DNA of 64,000 nt, taken from Rossellomorea orangium. Its GTDB lineage: Bacteria; Bacillota; Bacilli; Bacillales; Bacillaceae_B. The translations under genes were made by a program, and so were the position numbers. Every line of letters begins with the position of its first letter. Position 1 is the stretch's first letter. The stretch spans positions 1-64,000 of the forward strand of contig NZ_JAHWGH010000025.1 in NCBI RefSeq assembly GCF_019334305.1. The letters run 5' to 3'. The notes beneath the pieces were generated by a model. It was not told the origin of the DNA. It ran no database searches and was given only the letters and a program-made list of their open reading frames with translations. Of this stretch, positions 9,188-17,581 are shown in pieces.

Positions 9188-10369
9188 ATGAAAAAACGAT
9201 TGATTGTGCTGATCTTATTTTTCTTTATGACTCCAAGTGTATCAGCTCAACAAAATAATGTGAACAAGCCCAGAAATTTATATAGCGATTCGGCTATTGT
9301 GATAGATTCAAAAACCGGAAGTGTCCTGTATTCTAAAAATGGTGATAAGCGGATGAACCCTGCGAGCATCACGAAAATTGCCACGGCGATTTACGCGATC
9401 GAGCATGCCAATCTTAATGACCAGGTGAAAATAAGTAAAAAAGCCAGTGATATTGAGGGTTCCACTGTATATTTAACAGCCGGTGAGACGCTATCCCTGG
9501 AACAACTTCTGCAAGGTCTGATGGTGAACTCCGGTAATGATGCGGCGGTTGCCATCGCTGAGCATACAGAAGGTTCAGTCAAACACTTTGTTGACCAATT
9601 GAATAGGTTCCTTGAAAAGGAAGTGGGGGTAAAAGATACCCACTTCGAAAATCCTCATGGACTTTATGGGGAAAATCACTATACAACTGCTAATGATATG
9701 GCAAAGATTACGACCTATGCATTGAAGAATGAACAATTTCGAGTGTTATTTGATATCGATTCCGTTGATTGGAAGTCAGAAGGGTGGAATACGACGCTTT
9801 ACAATCACCACAAGATGGTAAAAGGTGAGATTCCATATCCAGAAGTGACCGGCGGTAAAAATGGTTTTATTAATGAATCCAGGCACACTCTTGTGACATC
9901 CGCTGAAAATGAGAAGTTATCGATTGTAGTCGTTGCGTTAAAAGCTCAGTCAAAAAGAGCCATCTACTCTGATACAAAGAAACTGCTGGATTATGGGCTT
10001 ACCCAGTTTGAAAGGAATACTATTCCAAAGGAAACCGTCTTTCAATTGAACGGTACTTCCTACACATTGGACAGGGACATTCCATTTACCCAGTCTGTGA
10101 GCAGTGGTGTGACACAGAAACTTGAACCTGATGGTGAATTGACCCTGTACAACGAGGACTCTCAAAAAATACAAACTACCATGTTAACACGTGTCAAGGA
10201 AACCCACATTGTCCATTCAGAAGCAGTCGCTTCAAGTGAAGATAAGGGGCACTTCTTTGGTAAGCAAATGAGTCAACAGCTCCTTTTCTATCCTTTGATC
10301 ATATACATGGCCCTTCTCGTCATAGCAGGAGTGTCATTATTTCGAAAGAATTCCTATCATTCATCATAA
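9188..10369 (+). CDS. D-alanyl-D-alanine carboxypeptidase (PBP5-type)
   Basis: Low-molecular-weight penicillin-binding protein that trims the terminal D-Ala from peptidoglycan stem peptides. A signal peptide covers residues 1-20 (MKKRLIVLIL..VSA). The active-site SITK is at 60-63 and SGN at 115-117. The third motif, normally KTG, reads KNG at 224-226 (TGGKNGF). A C-terminal hydrophobic segment (about 365-385) anchors the protein, in place of the usual amphipathic helix. The ATG at 9188 gives a clean signal peptide; the in-frame GTG at 9155 would spoil it. The gene ends at a terminator shared with yidC. Confidence 0.85.
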   Translation: MKKRLIVLILFFFMTPSVSAQQNNVNKPRNLYSDSAIVIDSKTGSVLYSKNGDKRMNPASITKIATAIYAIEHANLNDQVKISKKASDIEGSTVYLTAGETLSLEQLLQGLMVNSGNDAAVAIAEHTEGSVKHFVDQLNRFLEKEVGVKDTHFENPHGLYGENHYTTANDMAKITTYALKNEQFRVLFDIDSVDWKSEGWNTTLYNHHKMVKGEIPYPEVTGGKNGFINESRHTLVTSAENEKLSIVVVALKAQSKRAIYSDTKKLLDYGLTQFERNTIPKETVFQLNGTSYTLDRDIPFTQSVSSGVTQKLEPDGELTLYNEDSQKIQTTMLTRVKETHIVHSEAVASSEDKGHFFGKQMSQQLLFYPLIIYMALLVIAGVSLFRKNSYHSS

Positions 10370-10373
10370 AAAA

Positions 10374-10397
10374 GGGAGCCCGGGGGCTCCCTTTTTT
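10374..10397. terminator. Bidirectional terminator
   Basis: GGGAGCC pairs with GGCTCCC, flanked by A and T runs on both sides, between the converging carboxypeptidase and yidC genes. Confidence 0.85.
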
Positions 10398-11157
10398 ATT
10401 GACTTTCCTGTTTTTCAATCGTTGGATGGGGTTGATAAAGCATTTTTCCCATCACTGTCTGAAGAATGAGGAATGCACCGCCGACAGTCCAGTAGAGAGG
10501 GAGGGCTGCTGGCGCGTTCAGTGAAAAGATAAAGATCATGACTGGTGAAAGCAGTCCCATGATTTTCATCTGAGCCTGCTGTTCTGCAGGGATGTTCATT
10601 AACGAGACACGCGATTGAGCCAAGTAAACCAATCCAGCAATGATGGCCATCACATGGTCCGGCTGCCCCAGATTGAACCATAAGAAGGAGTGACTGGCAA
10701 TTTCTGAAGAAGATCGGATCGCGTAATATAAACCAATCAAGATCGGTGTCTGGATTAACAACGGCAGACATCCCATGTTGAGAGGGTTTACTCCATTTTT
10801 TTGGTAAAGCATCATCAATTCCTGCTGAAGCTTTTTCTGCTCATCTTTGTCTTTCGTTTCTTTGATCTTTTTTTGAATAGCGGTCATCTCGGGCTTGATT
10901 AATGCCATTTTTCCTTTCATATCTTGTTGGTTTTTGTATGTTTTAAGCATAAAAGGTAAAAGGATCAGACGAATAAGAAGTGTAATCACAATGATGGCCA
11001 CTCCAAAATTACCACCTAAGAAAGTACCGATTTCATGAATGAGAAATGAAAATGGATTCACCAGATAATCATGAAAGAAAGCCCCATCAGTAGTTGCGCT
11101 TTGGCATCCTGTAAGTGTAAACGATAGTAAAATGAAAATGAATGAAATTTTTTTCAA
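10396..11157 (-). CDS. yidC: YidC/Oxa1 membrane protein insertase (lipoprotein type)
   Basis: Inserts and folds integral membrane proteins. A lipoprotein signal peptide ends at LTGC (Cys18). The five-helix YidC core covers residues 50-240, with the conserved Arg63 in the first core helix (LLIRLILLP) and a charged cytoplasmic hairpin at about 75-120. Translation probably starts at the TTG at 11157, eight bases after GAGGAGG. That ribosome binding site lies in a hairpin with the end of a MifM-like ORF just upstream. By analogy with B. subtilis this would be the inducible second YidC (YidC2/YqjG); a housekeeping SpoIIIJ would be encoded elsewhere. Confidence 0.9.
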   Translation of the reverse strand: MKKISFIFILLSFTLTGCQSATTDGAFFHDYLVNPFSFLIHEIGTFLGGNFGVAIIVITLLIRLILLPFMLKTYKNQQDMKGKMALIKPEMTAIQKKIKETKDKDEQKKLQQELMMLYQKNGVNPLNMGCLPLLIQTPILIGLYYAIRSSSEIASHSFLWFNLGQPDHVMAIIAGLVYLAQSRVSLMNIPAEQQAQMKIMGLLSPVMIFIFSLNAPAALPLYWTVGGAFLILQTVMGKMLYQPHPTIEKQESQ

Positions 11158-11165
11158 TGTAGTTT

Positions 11166-11210
11166 CCTCCTCTGTATAGGTGCATATTCGTTAGAGATAT
11201 ACAGTAGAGG
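11166..11210 (-). promoter_or_regulatory. Hairpin sequestering the yidC ribosome binding site
   Basis: On the minus-strand mRNA CCTCTACTGTATA (11210-11198) pairs with TATACAGAGGAGG (11178-11166): seven pairs, two mismatches and four more pairs, around a 19-base loop. The 3' arm contains the yidC ribosome binding site and the 5' arm contains the last codons of the MifM-like ORF. A ribosome stalled near those codons would open the hairpin. Confidence 0.7.
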
Positions 11211-11472
11211 ATTCTTCATCATTATCAGTATGATAGAACTGAAATTTCATACAGGTCGTAAACCAAACCCTTATAGGCTTGATTTCATGTTGGGCAACCT
11301 GTTTGATGATCAGATTGGTACCTTCAAGTCTTTTGTCATAATATTGCGTGTAGAGATGAAAGGGAGACGGACACCGATCCCATATCAATGCCAATATAAA
11401 TAAAAATACGATACTAAAGTGCAAAGGACTTAAGTAAAAATCCAATAAGTCTTGTACAATAATGAATGTCAA
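11191..11472 (-). CDS. mifM: MifM-like ribosome-arrest sensor of membrane insertion
   Basis: A 93-residue protein with one hydrophobic segment at about 12-30 and a hydrophilic tail ending at residues 67-93 with IRVW, CMKFQ and NDEESS. B. subtilis MifM has a similar length, an N-terminal membrane segment and a C-terminal arrest sequence with an Arg-Ile..Trp..Met pattern and a run of acidic residues after Asn. It stalls its own ribosome when insertase activity falls and so unmasks the SD of yidC2. The layout here is the same: yidC starts 33 bases after the stop, behind a hairpin. The start is the TTG at 11472, nine bases after AAAGGAG. The overall sequence is strongly diverged, so homology rests on layout plus the tail motif. 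Confidence 0.75.
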   Translation of the reverse strand: MTFIIVQDLLDFYLSPLHFSIVFLFILALIWDRCPSPFHLYTQYYDKRLEGTNLIIKQVAQHEIKPIRVWFTTCMKFQFYHTDNDEESSTVYL

Positions 11473-11611
11473 TGGAGAAGACTCCTTTTACTATTCTAGT
11501 TGTAGACGAGTTGTTATTATCACATATAAAGTATACTGCTAATCATGGATAGAATCTATGGTAATTGTTAATACGATTCTGTGAACAAAAGGTTTCATCA
11601 ATTGAGTTACG

Positions 11612-11658
11612 AAAAAAAAGATCTCCAGATGGCAGTACACCACTCAGGGAGATCTTTT
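11612..11658 (-). terminator. Intrinsic terminator of the cupredoxin gene
   Basis: AAAAGATCTCC (11616-11626) pairs with GGAGATCTTTT (11648-11658). On the minus strand it is followed by a T run (A run at 11612-11619). Confidence 0.8.
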
Positions 11659-11676
11659 ATTCTGGGGTTGAACGGT

Positions 11677-12132
11677 TTAATCAACAACGATATAGGCGAT
11701 CATAGGACCATTATTCTGAATGGTTTCATGTGTTTCGCAAATAAGTCTGTACGTTCCTTCTTTTGAAAAGGTGACATTGATGACTGTTTCCTTTCCTTTT
11801 CTTACAGTACCTGTAACATCTGTCCCTTCAATGTAGAAAGGGTGTTCAGTACCGTTGACACCAAAGATGCGGAGTTCAACCTCGTTTCCTTTTTCCACTA
11901 CGATGGTACCTGGGTCCCAGCGGTATGCTTCGAGTTCTTTACCATCTGCCGTTTGAGACTTGAATTCGCCTGTTACTAACTGAATGACTTGTTTTTCCCC
12001 ATTTTTCTCCGATAAGGACACCGTCGGATAGGAGTTTTTAGAAGATAATGACCAAATCGTACCGACTGTTATGACCAATATCGTTACCAGAATCGCAATA
12101 ATGGACCCTTTTTTTAATACTATGAAACTCAT
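11677..12132 (-). CDS. Membrane-anchored cupredoxin-domain protein
   Basis: An N-terminal membrane anchor (residues 9-28) precedes an extracytoplasmic cupredoxin fold. Probable type-1 copper ligands are His97 (EHPF), Cys132 and His135 (ICETH) and Met144. Such proteins carry electrons or copper at the outer face of the membrane. The ATG at 12132 follows AAGGGGG. It is monocistronic with its own terminator. No oxidase or reductase partner is adjacent, so the redox partner is unknown. Confidence 0.8.
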   Translation of the reverse strand: MSFIVLKKGSIIAILVTILVITVGTIWSLSSKNSYPTVSLSEKNGEKQVIQLVTGEFKSQTADGKELEAYRWDPGTIVVEKGNEVELRIFGVNGTEHPFYIEGTDVTGTVRKGKETVINVTFSKEGTYRLICETHETIQNNGPMIAYIVVD

Positions 12133-12297
12133 TTGTTTTCCCCCTTGTATATTCGGTTCACTAAAGCCCTTTTCTATTAAACCTATGCTTGTACCACAGT
12201 GAACTTGTCAATAATTTATTAGAGGGGTAATTTAAATATTTTTCTTTCGACTGTTTTTTTTGTACAATTTGGTCAAGGAAGCAAGGAGGGTGAAGCA

Positions 12298-12648
12298 TTG
12301 GATAATACATGGAGAGTGATTACAACCAAAAGTGATGCAGAGCCATGGTGGTTTTTTGAAGGCTGGGAATTGGATATAGTAGAAGAATCGACGTTTGATA
12401 ACAGGAACGAAGCAGTTGCTGCATTTCTCAAGGAAATGAAACGACTGAGTGAAAAACTACCAAAGTCAAAGACAAAGAAATTTCACTCCATAGCATTTTG
12501 GAATCCTGATGAGGTTGATTTTTGCGAAGCCTGCGATGATGATCTGCAGGTTTATTACGGACTGGTCATATTTGAAAATGGTCAGCCGATGGATATAAAG
12601 GATGATTCAATCATTTTTGAAATCAACGAACATATTGAATATGCATGA
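12298..12648 (+). CDS. DUF1033 family protein
   Basis: A 116-residue acidic soluble protein of the DUF1033 family: WRVITTKSDAEPWWFFEGWE near the start and a CEACDDDLQVYYGL segment near residue 80. The start is a TTG at 12298, seven bases after AAGGAGGG. Its function is unknown. It has no operon partner and converges on the germination operon. Confidence 0.8.
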   Translation: MDNTWRVITTKSDAEPWWFFEGWELDIVEESTFDNRNEAVAAFLKEMKRLSEKLPKSKTKKFHSIAFWNPDEVDFCEACDDDLQVYYGLVIFENGQPMDIKDDSIIFEINEHIEYA

Positions 12649-12652
12649 GAAA

Positions 12653-12681
12653 TAGGCCTATCCACCCGTTGGAAAGGCCTA
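12653..12681. terminator. Weak convergent hairpin
   Basis: TAGGCCT pairs with AGGCCTA around a 15-base loop between two converging genes. There is no strong T run, so it is only a probable terminator. Confidence 0.4.
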
Positions 12682-12690
12682 CTTCAGTTG

Positions 12691-13827
12691 TTAATCAATG
12701 ACACCCGTGCGGATGATATTATTATGCACTTTCACTTCAAATGTAGCCTCTTTATATAGCTTATCCCACTCTTCCCGTGAAATATCCTGATGTCCGCGGA
12801 TGCTTCTGTACTCCATTCCAAAACCAATCGGATCCGTGCCCTCTTTCTGAAGCATCAGGACCATGTCTTTAATGTTCTTCTCTATATATGACCCAATCTC
12901 TCTTTCAAGTAAATGCAATGCTTTCGGCTCCGATAATTTCATTTCCTCAGACATTTCCAGTAAGCGTGATTGAATGTTTAAATTGATGGTGAAAGAAGGT
13001 TTATCCGTTTCTTTCGCTGTCACTTTGTGGGATGATTTAATGCTGTCAATCATGATATAGACTTTATCATTTTCTTGGCCAAGATGAAGATCCGTTAAAA
13101 AAGGTTCAAATTGTCCAATGGGCAATTCCACTTCGACGCTGCCTAAATCGTAGTCCTCGATAAGAGAGCGAATAAAAAAGATTTTATCCTTTTTAATCTC
13201 CTTAATAAATCTATCCCTTGTAAAGAGTGCCATGCCCGATATTCCCACTTTACCATCCTTTGCAGATAAAAGAGGGAGGATGGGGTCTTTACCGACGCTA
13301 CCGTAATCGGTGATGAATTCTTGCAGGGTGGGGGAGACAAGCATCTCTGCTTCCACATTCTGTCTAACTAAATTGTATAAATAAGTACCCCTGTTAGAAG
13401 GAGTCTCTTCCATTTGATAGGTTAAGATTTCTTCAGCTGACGTATCTGCAATGGATAAATACACCATATTACCGATGGATGAGTCTCGTTCAAGCGTATC
13501 CACTAAGTGAGCAATCCCTCTACTTGCGAGCTCCCTACCGTAAATGGCTATCCGCAACTGCCCGGAGACCAACTTATGATCTGTTTCCAAATTTTGAGAT
13601 AATCGAATGCCTTTACTGGTCTTCGATGTGCTCTTCAATACTTTTTCAACATCCTCCATGGCAGGATTGAATTGGTATAGCACCAATGTGCCGTTTATAC
13701 TCTCATCTTCGTCCTGATCATACCCCACTGCAGTTATCAATCCTAGTTTTTCTAGATATTTTGTTTCTACACAACCGCTTAATAAAAAGGTAGCACATGC
13801 GAACAGAAGCATAGTCTTCCTGGTCAT
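12691..13827 (-). CDS. Ger(x)C family spore germination lipoprotein
   Basis: C subunit of a GerA-type nutrient germinant receptor, a lipoprotein on the outer face of the spore inner membrane. The signal peptide ends at LLSGC (Cys19), and the 378-residue length matches GerKC/GerAC proteins. Its start overlaps the gerB-type stop by four bases (ATGA), showing translational coupling. It is the last gene of the A-B-C operon. The germinant cannot be inferred. Confidence 0.9.
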   Translation of the reverse strand: MTRKTMLLFACATFLLSGCVETKYLEKLGLITAVGYDQDEDESINGTLVLYQFNPAMEDVEKVLKSTSKTSKGIRLSQNLETDHKLVSGQLRIAIYGRELASRGIAHLVDTLERDSSIGNMVYLSIADTSAEEILTYQMEETPSNRGTYLYNLVRQNVEAEMLVSPTLQEFITDYGSVGKDPILPLLSAKDGKVGISGMALFTRDRFIKEIKKDKIFFIRSLIEDYDLGSVEVELPIGQFEPFLTDLHLGQENDKVYIMIDSIKSSHKVTAKETDKPSFTINLNIQSRLLEMSEEMKLSEPKALHLLEREIGSYIEKNIKDMVLMLQKEGTDPIGFGMEYRSIRGHQDISREEWDKLYKEATFEVKVHNNIIRTGVID

Positions 13828-14936
13828 ATGCCCACTCCCTTTTTCTTTTTACCTAAGTATTTTAGTTTTATCAAAACAAATAAAAAACTTGGATACACAA
13901 ATGTAAGGATAAAGCTTGCAGAACCAACCTTATCGGTAATCGTATTCATGGTCATTCGGTCCTTTACAAACAGAGAAAAAACCCAGAGCAGGATAGCGAA
14001 AAGGTAAATGGCTTTCTTCTGAGAAAACCGAAACACTCTCTTCATACCCCTCGAAGCTACCCAAAAATATAGGCAGATGTTAGGCAAGATGACCATCATC
14101 CAAAACGAGACGGCAATAAATTCGAACCGCTCAAGGTTGGGGATTCTTAAAATCTTAAACATGGAGAGAACCGGCCAAATTGTTTTTAGTAATGCATCTT
14201 CAGAGAAGAAACCAATACAGACAACCGTAACAAGAGTAAAGAGAAAAGTAGAGTAACCAGTCCCGATAAGGGCATATTTCAATACCTTCTTTTTTTCTTT
14301 CACGTATGGGTAGAGAAATAATACCAAGTCAAATCCGATGATGGTGAAGCTTGATTTATAAACTCCCATGAGAAGTTCTTTGGGAGAAGACGTCAGAACG
14401 GGTTGTAGATGATTGTAATCCATGAATTTAATCGGAGTATAAATCATGAACAGAAGCCAGAAAGCAAGGATTAGCCCTAAAAATGCAATTCCAACCACCA
14501 CTCGTATGCCTCCCATAACACCGTAAACCAATAAAAATAGTAACAACCCCATCAAAAGCCAAGTCGGCATCTTCGGAAAGATCCATGCTTGGACCATTTC
14601 TATATAATTCATCAGGATTACGTAGGTGACGCTCAGATAAAATCCGATATAAAGGATATTAAACACCTTACTGATCCAATTTCCGTATAGGTCCATGTGA
14701 ATTCCATATAAGTCTGCGCTTTCATAGGTTTCAAGTATTTTAATCATCAGAAACAACACGATGCTCACGAGAATTCCGGCTAGAATGACCGAAATCCATG
14801 CATCTTTATTAGCTTCCATAAAGATAACTCTCGGTAAACCTGCGATTCCTACTCCGGTCTGGGCGGTATGTAAAACAAACATCATCAGAAATGCGTTAAA
14901 CATGAGCCGTTCTTTAGGATTCACATTAATTTCCAT
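13824..14936 (-). CDS. GerAB-type germination permease
   Basis: B subunit of the germinant receptor, with about ten membrane helices over 370 residues. It belongs to the APC-like spore germination permease family and is thought to form the ligand-binding part in the spore inner membrane. The ATG at 14936 follows AAGGGGG. It lies 12 bases downstream of the A subunit and overlaps the C subunit. Confidence 0.9.
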   Translation of the reverse strand: MEINVNPKERLMFNAFLMMFVLHTAQTGVGIAGLPRVIFMEANKDAWISVILAGILVSIVLFLMIKILETYESADLYGIHMDLYGNWISKVFNILYIGFYLSVTYVILMNYIEMVQAWIFPKMPTWLLMGLLLFLLVYGVMGGIRVVVGIAFLGLILAFWLLFMIYTPIKFMDYNHLQPVLTSSPKELLMGVYKSSFTIIGFDLVLFLYPYVKEKKKVLKYALIGTGYSTFLFTLVTVVCIGFFSEDALLKTIWPVLSMFKILRIPNLERFEFIAVSFWMMVILPNICLYFWVASRGMKRVFRFSQKKAIYLFAILLWVFSLFVKDRMTMNTITDKVGSASFILTFVYPSFLFVLIKLKYLGKKKKGVGI

Positions 14937-14948
14937 ACATAACCCCCT

Positions 14949-16463
14949 TTACTCGTCAACGTCTTTTTTCTGTTTTGCTTTTTTCAGAGGAATGCGCATC
15001 TGGTCCATCGGATGATTGGATACGGGACGCTTAACTAGATACTGGTATGGCAGGCGGAATAGGCTATACTTCAAGTCGGAAAATCTAAAAGGATAGATTG
15101 GTGATAAATAAGGCCGTCCCAAAGTTGTGATTTTTAATAAATGAATCAGCAAAAAGCAAAAGCAGAACATGATACCGACACCACCATATAATCCTGCCAT
15201 CACGATAATCGGGAAGCGTATGATCCTTACTGCTGTTCCGATTGCATAGCTTGGTGCTGTAAAGGAGCCGAGGGCGGAAATGGCGATGATGATAATCAGG
15301 ATATTACTCGTAAACCCGGCTTGAACAGAAGCCTGTCCGATAACAATACCTCCTACGATCCCCATGGTCTGGCCGACCTTGGTCGGCAGCCGCGCTCCTG
15401 CCTCTCTTAACAATTCAATGATGAATTCGAGTAGCAAAGCCTCGAATACAGGAGGAAAAGGGACATTGGACCGTGACTGACCAAGGGACACCAGGAGTGC
15501 AGAAGGGATCACTTCATAGTGGTATGTTAGAACAGCTACATAAGCAGGAGTGAGAAGGATTGAAAAAAAGATAGCGACAAACCGTATCATTCTAAGAAAC
15601 GTTCCCATATTCCATCTCATGTAAATATCTTCAGTGGATTCAAAGAAATTCATAAAGGTTGACGGACCGATAATTGCCGTGGGGCTTCGGTCAACCAGTA
15701 CGGCTATTTTCCCATGAAGGAGGGAAATGGTACATCGATCAGGGAGCTCAGTTGTAATAAATTGTGGGAAAAAGGTTAAGGAATTGTCTTCTATCATCTG
15801 GGCGAGAACCGTTGAATCAACAATGCTGTCTACTTCGATTTCGGTGATACGTTGTCTGAACGTATTGACGTTTTCTTCTTCTGCAATGTCCTTTATGTAC
15901 ACCATCTGAACTTTTTTCTTTGTTCTTGCCCCGATTGTGTATGTTTCTACACATAGTTTTGGATCATTAATGTTGGAGCGTATCAAATTCAAGTTTTTCG
16001 TTATAGACTCTGTGAAAGAAATTTTAGGGCCAAATACAAGCGATTCCGTTTCCGCTTTTTCCAAGGCACGTGTACCCTTATCCGCAACATCCGCCAATAT
16101 GCCGTGCGTATCTCCTTCTCTAAAAATATAGGCAGTGCCGTTGACAAGATTATCGACTACATCATTGATGGAATTAGTAACTGTGAGTTTTGCGATATTG
16201 ATTGTATCTTTGATCTGTTGATAATTTACTTCTCCATCGGCTTCTTCAAGTGGCCGAATAATGCTATCTTGCATGGAGGTGGCATTGATCATGTCGTCAA
16301 AGTATGTCACAGCGATTGATTGATCTCCATTTGTGATGGTCCTCAAGACTAAATCTTCACTATTGCTTACTAAATAGAGTAATTCTTTGTGAAAAGTCTC
16401 AATGTCAAAGCTATGAGGGGATTCTTGTTCTATGTCCTTATCCACTTTTCTTCGTCTAAACAT
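14949..16463 (-). CDS. GerAA-type germination protein
   Basis: A subunit of the germinant receptor: a large N-terminal soluble domain (about residues 30-280) followed by about five membrane helices and a Lys-rich tail (KKAKQKKDVDE). Two starts are possible. The ATG at 16463 is preceded by AGGGTG nine bases upstream and is preferred; the ATG at 16508 has no ribosome binding site. A CATATTA box resembling a sigma-G -10 lies on the minus strand at 16563-16569, but no good -35 accompanies it. It is the first gene of the operon. Confidence 0.88.
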   Translation of the reverse strand: MFRRRKVDKDIEQESPHSFDIETFHKELLYLVSNSEDLVLRTITNGDQSIAVTYFDDMINATSMQDSIIRPLEEADGEVNYQQIKDTINIAKLTVTNSINDVVDNLVNGTAYIFREGDTHGILADVADKGTRALEKAETESLVFGPKISFTESITKNLNLIRSNINDPKLCVETYTIGARTKKKVQMVYIKDIAEEENVNTFRQRITEIEVDSIVDSTVLAQMIEDNSLTFFPQFITTELPDRCTISLLHGKIAVLVDRSPTAIIGPSTFMNFFESTEDIYMRWNMGTFLRMIRFVAIFFSILLTPAYVAVLTYHYEVIPSALLVSLGQSRSNVPFPPVFEALLLEFIIELLREAGARLPTKVGQTMGIVGGIVIGQASVQAGFTSNILIIIIAISALGSFTAPSYAIGTAVRIIRFPIIVMAGLYGGVGIMFCFCFLLIHLLKITTLGRPYLSPIYPFRFSDLKYSLFRLPYQYLVKRPVSNHPMDQMRIPLKKAKQKKDVDE

Positions 16464-16607
16464 TGATTTCAACACCCTAAACCTTAATTTAATGATTAGA
16501 TTTCCCATGTATATGATTCTTACTCATGGAGTTGCCTCGTTCATTTAATAAACAAATGTACATAATATGGATGAATACCGGGAAAGATAGTAGAGGAGGT
16601 GAATCAA

Positions 16608-16739
16608 ATGAGCAATAGAAAAAAGGATGCATCAAAAGCGGCTCTGGGTTCTTCTCAAGTAGAAGGACAGGGAACGACCAGTAAGGAAATGCCGGGTGGA
16701 GTGAAAGTATCTTCTTCAAGGTCTAAACAGAAAAAATAA
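16608..16739 (+). CDS. yuzL: YuzL family small protein
   Basis: A 43-residue basic protein, MSNRKKDASKAA at the start and SRSKQKK at the end, with a GQGTTSKE segment. This resembles the small YuzL family of Bacillus, whose function is unknown. GAGGAGGTG lies just upstream of the ATG. It is transcribed divergently from the germination operon, and a CATAATA box at 16561-16567 could belong to a forespore promoter. Confidence 0.6.
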   Translation: MSNRKKDASKAALGSSQVEGQGTTSKEMPGGVKVSSSRSKQKK

Positions 16740-16810
16740 AGCATTTTCTCTTCTGAACCTTTACATAATGATCTAACTTCAGCGTGGATATATTAAAATG
16801 GTGTCAAGTA

Positions 16811-16819
16811 TGGTATAAT
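16811..16819 (+). promoter_or_regulatory. Extended -10 promoter of ydjO-like gene
   Basis: TGG-TATAAT is an extended -10 element; the -35 is poor. Transcription from here would give a 5' leader of about 130 bases before the YdjO-like start, as long as the leaders of cold-shock genes. Confidence 0.5.
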
Positions 16820-16957
16820 GGAAATAATCGATGCATGTAATCCGATTAATTAACTATTATTGACCACATATTATCTGCAGCATAAATTACCACAATCATA
16901 TTTTCCTGTTAGAAAGCTTAGCAAGAAAATCCTACTTACCTTAAAGGAGGACGTTCA

Positions 16958-17173
16958 ATGGCTTTTGGTCGTAGAAATCAAGTTGAGGAAGAAATCAAAA
17001 CAGAGGAAACAAAGATTTGGGCTTGTTCCGCTGAAGATTGTAAGGGCTGGATGAGAGATAATTTTAAAAGTGAAGATACACCTAAGTGTCCGCTTTGTAA
17101 AGAAGATATGGTGACTTCCACAAAAGTGTTGCAAGTGGTGGATAATCCCCATCCCACAATGAAATCATCATGA
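16958..17173 (+). CDS. ydjO: YdjO-like cold-inducible zinc-ribbon protein
   Basis: A 71-residue protein with Cys23, Cys28, Cys44 and Cys47 (WACSAEDC..CPLC), which would bind one zinc ion as a small ribbon. It resembles YdjO of B. subtilis, reported as cold inducible. AAAGGAGG precedes the ATG. The long untranslated leader would fit temperature-dependent control of translation, which is an inference. A terminator follows. Confidence 0.75.
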   Translation: MAFGRRNQVEEEIKTEETKIWACSAEDCKGWMRDNFKSEDTPKCPLCKEDMVTSTKVLQVVDNPHPTMKSS

Positions 17174-17181
17174 TCAATCCT

Positions 17182-17211
17182 AAAGAACCAATCAATCGAT
17201 TGGTTCTTTTT
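17182..17211 (+). terminator. Intrinsic terminator after ydjO
   Basis: AAAGAACCAATC pairs with GATTGGTTCTTT around a 4-base loop and is followed by T residues. Confidence 0.9.
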
Positions 17212-17328
17212 ACATCTTTGTTGCATATATGATTACCTTTACATCAAATAAATACTTTAAATTTATTAAACTCTTTTTTTACATTTGAATAGTATGTAAT
17301 GTATTTATGTATTAAAGGAGGGAGCACC

Positions 17329-17463
17329 ATGTCCAAGAAAGAGAAAGAAGTGAAAAGTCCATCCGTTGAAAATGACCGTAAAGAAACTGTGTGGGACGGC
17401 TTTTGGAAGCTGTCTAAACCTGTTGACTCAAATAAGGAAGAAAAAACAGTCAAGTGGTTCTAA
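17329..17463 (+). CDS. Small hydrophilic hypothetical protein (44 aa)
   Basis: A 44-codon ORF, Lys/Glu-rich, starting MSKKEKEVKS and ending TVKWF, with a central VWDGFWKLSKPV patch. AAAGGAGGG lies at ideal spacing from the ATG and a terminator follows directly, so expression is likely. I do not recognise the family. Confidence 0.6.
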   Translation: MSKKEKEVKSPSVENDRKETVWDGFWKLSKPVDSNKEEKTVKWF

Positions 17464-17473
17464 TATGATGAAG

Positions 17474-17512
17474 ACTGTACATGTGAATGAATATCATATG
17501 TACAGTTTTTTT
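17474..17512 (+). terminator. Intrinsic terminator
   Basis: ACTGTACAT (17474-17482) pairs with ATGTACAGT (17498-17506), followed by a T run. Confidence 0.85.
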
Positions 17513-17581
17513 ATGTTTAATCCCATCTTAATGAGGTAAAGGAAAACTATCCCATTATCCACTTTAAGGAGGAAGTATCCA

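Noticed and set aside
10415..10771. A 118-codon minus-strand ORF inside yidC
   Set aside because: Out-of-frame shadow of yidC with no ribosome binding site.
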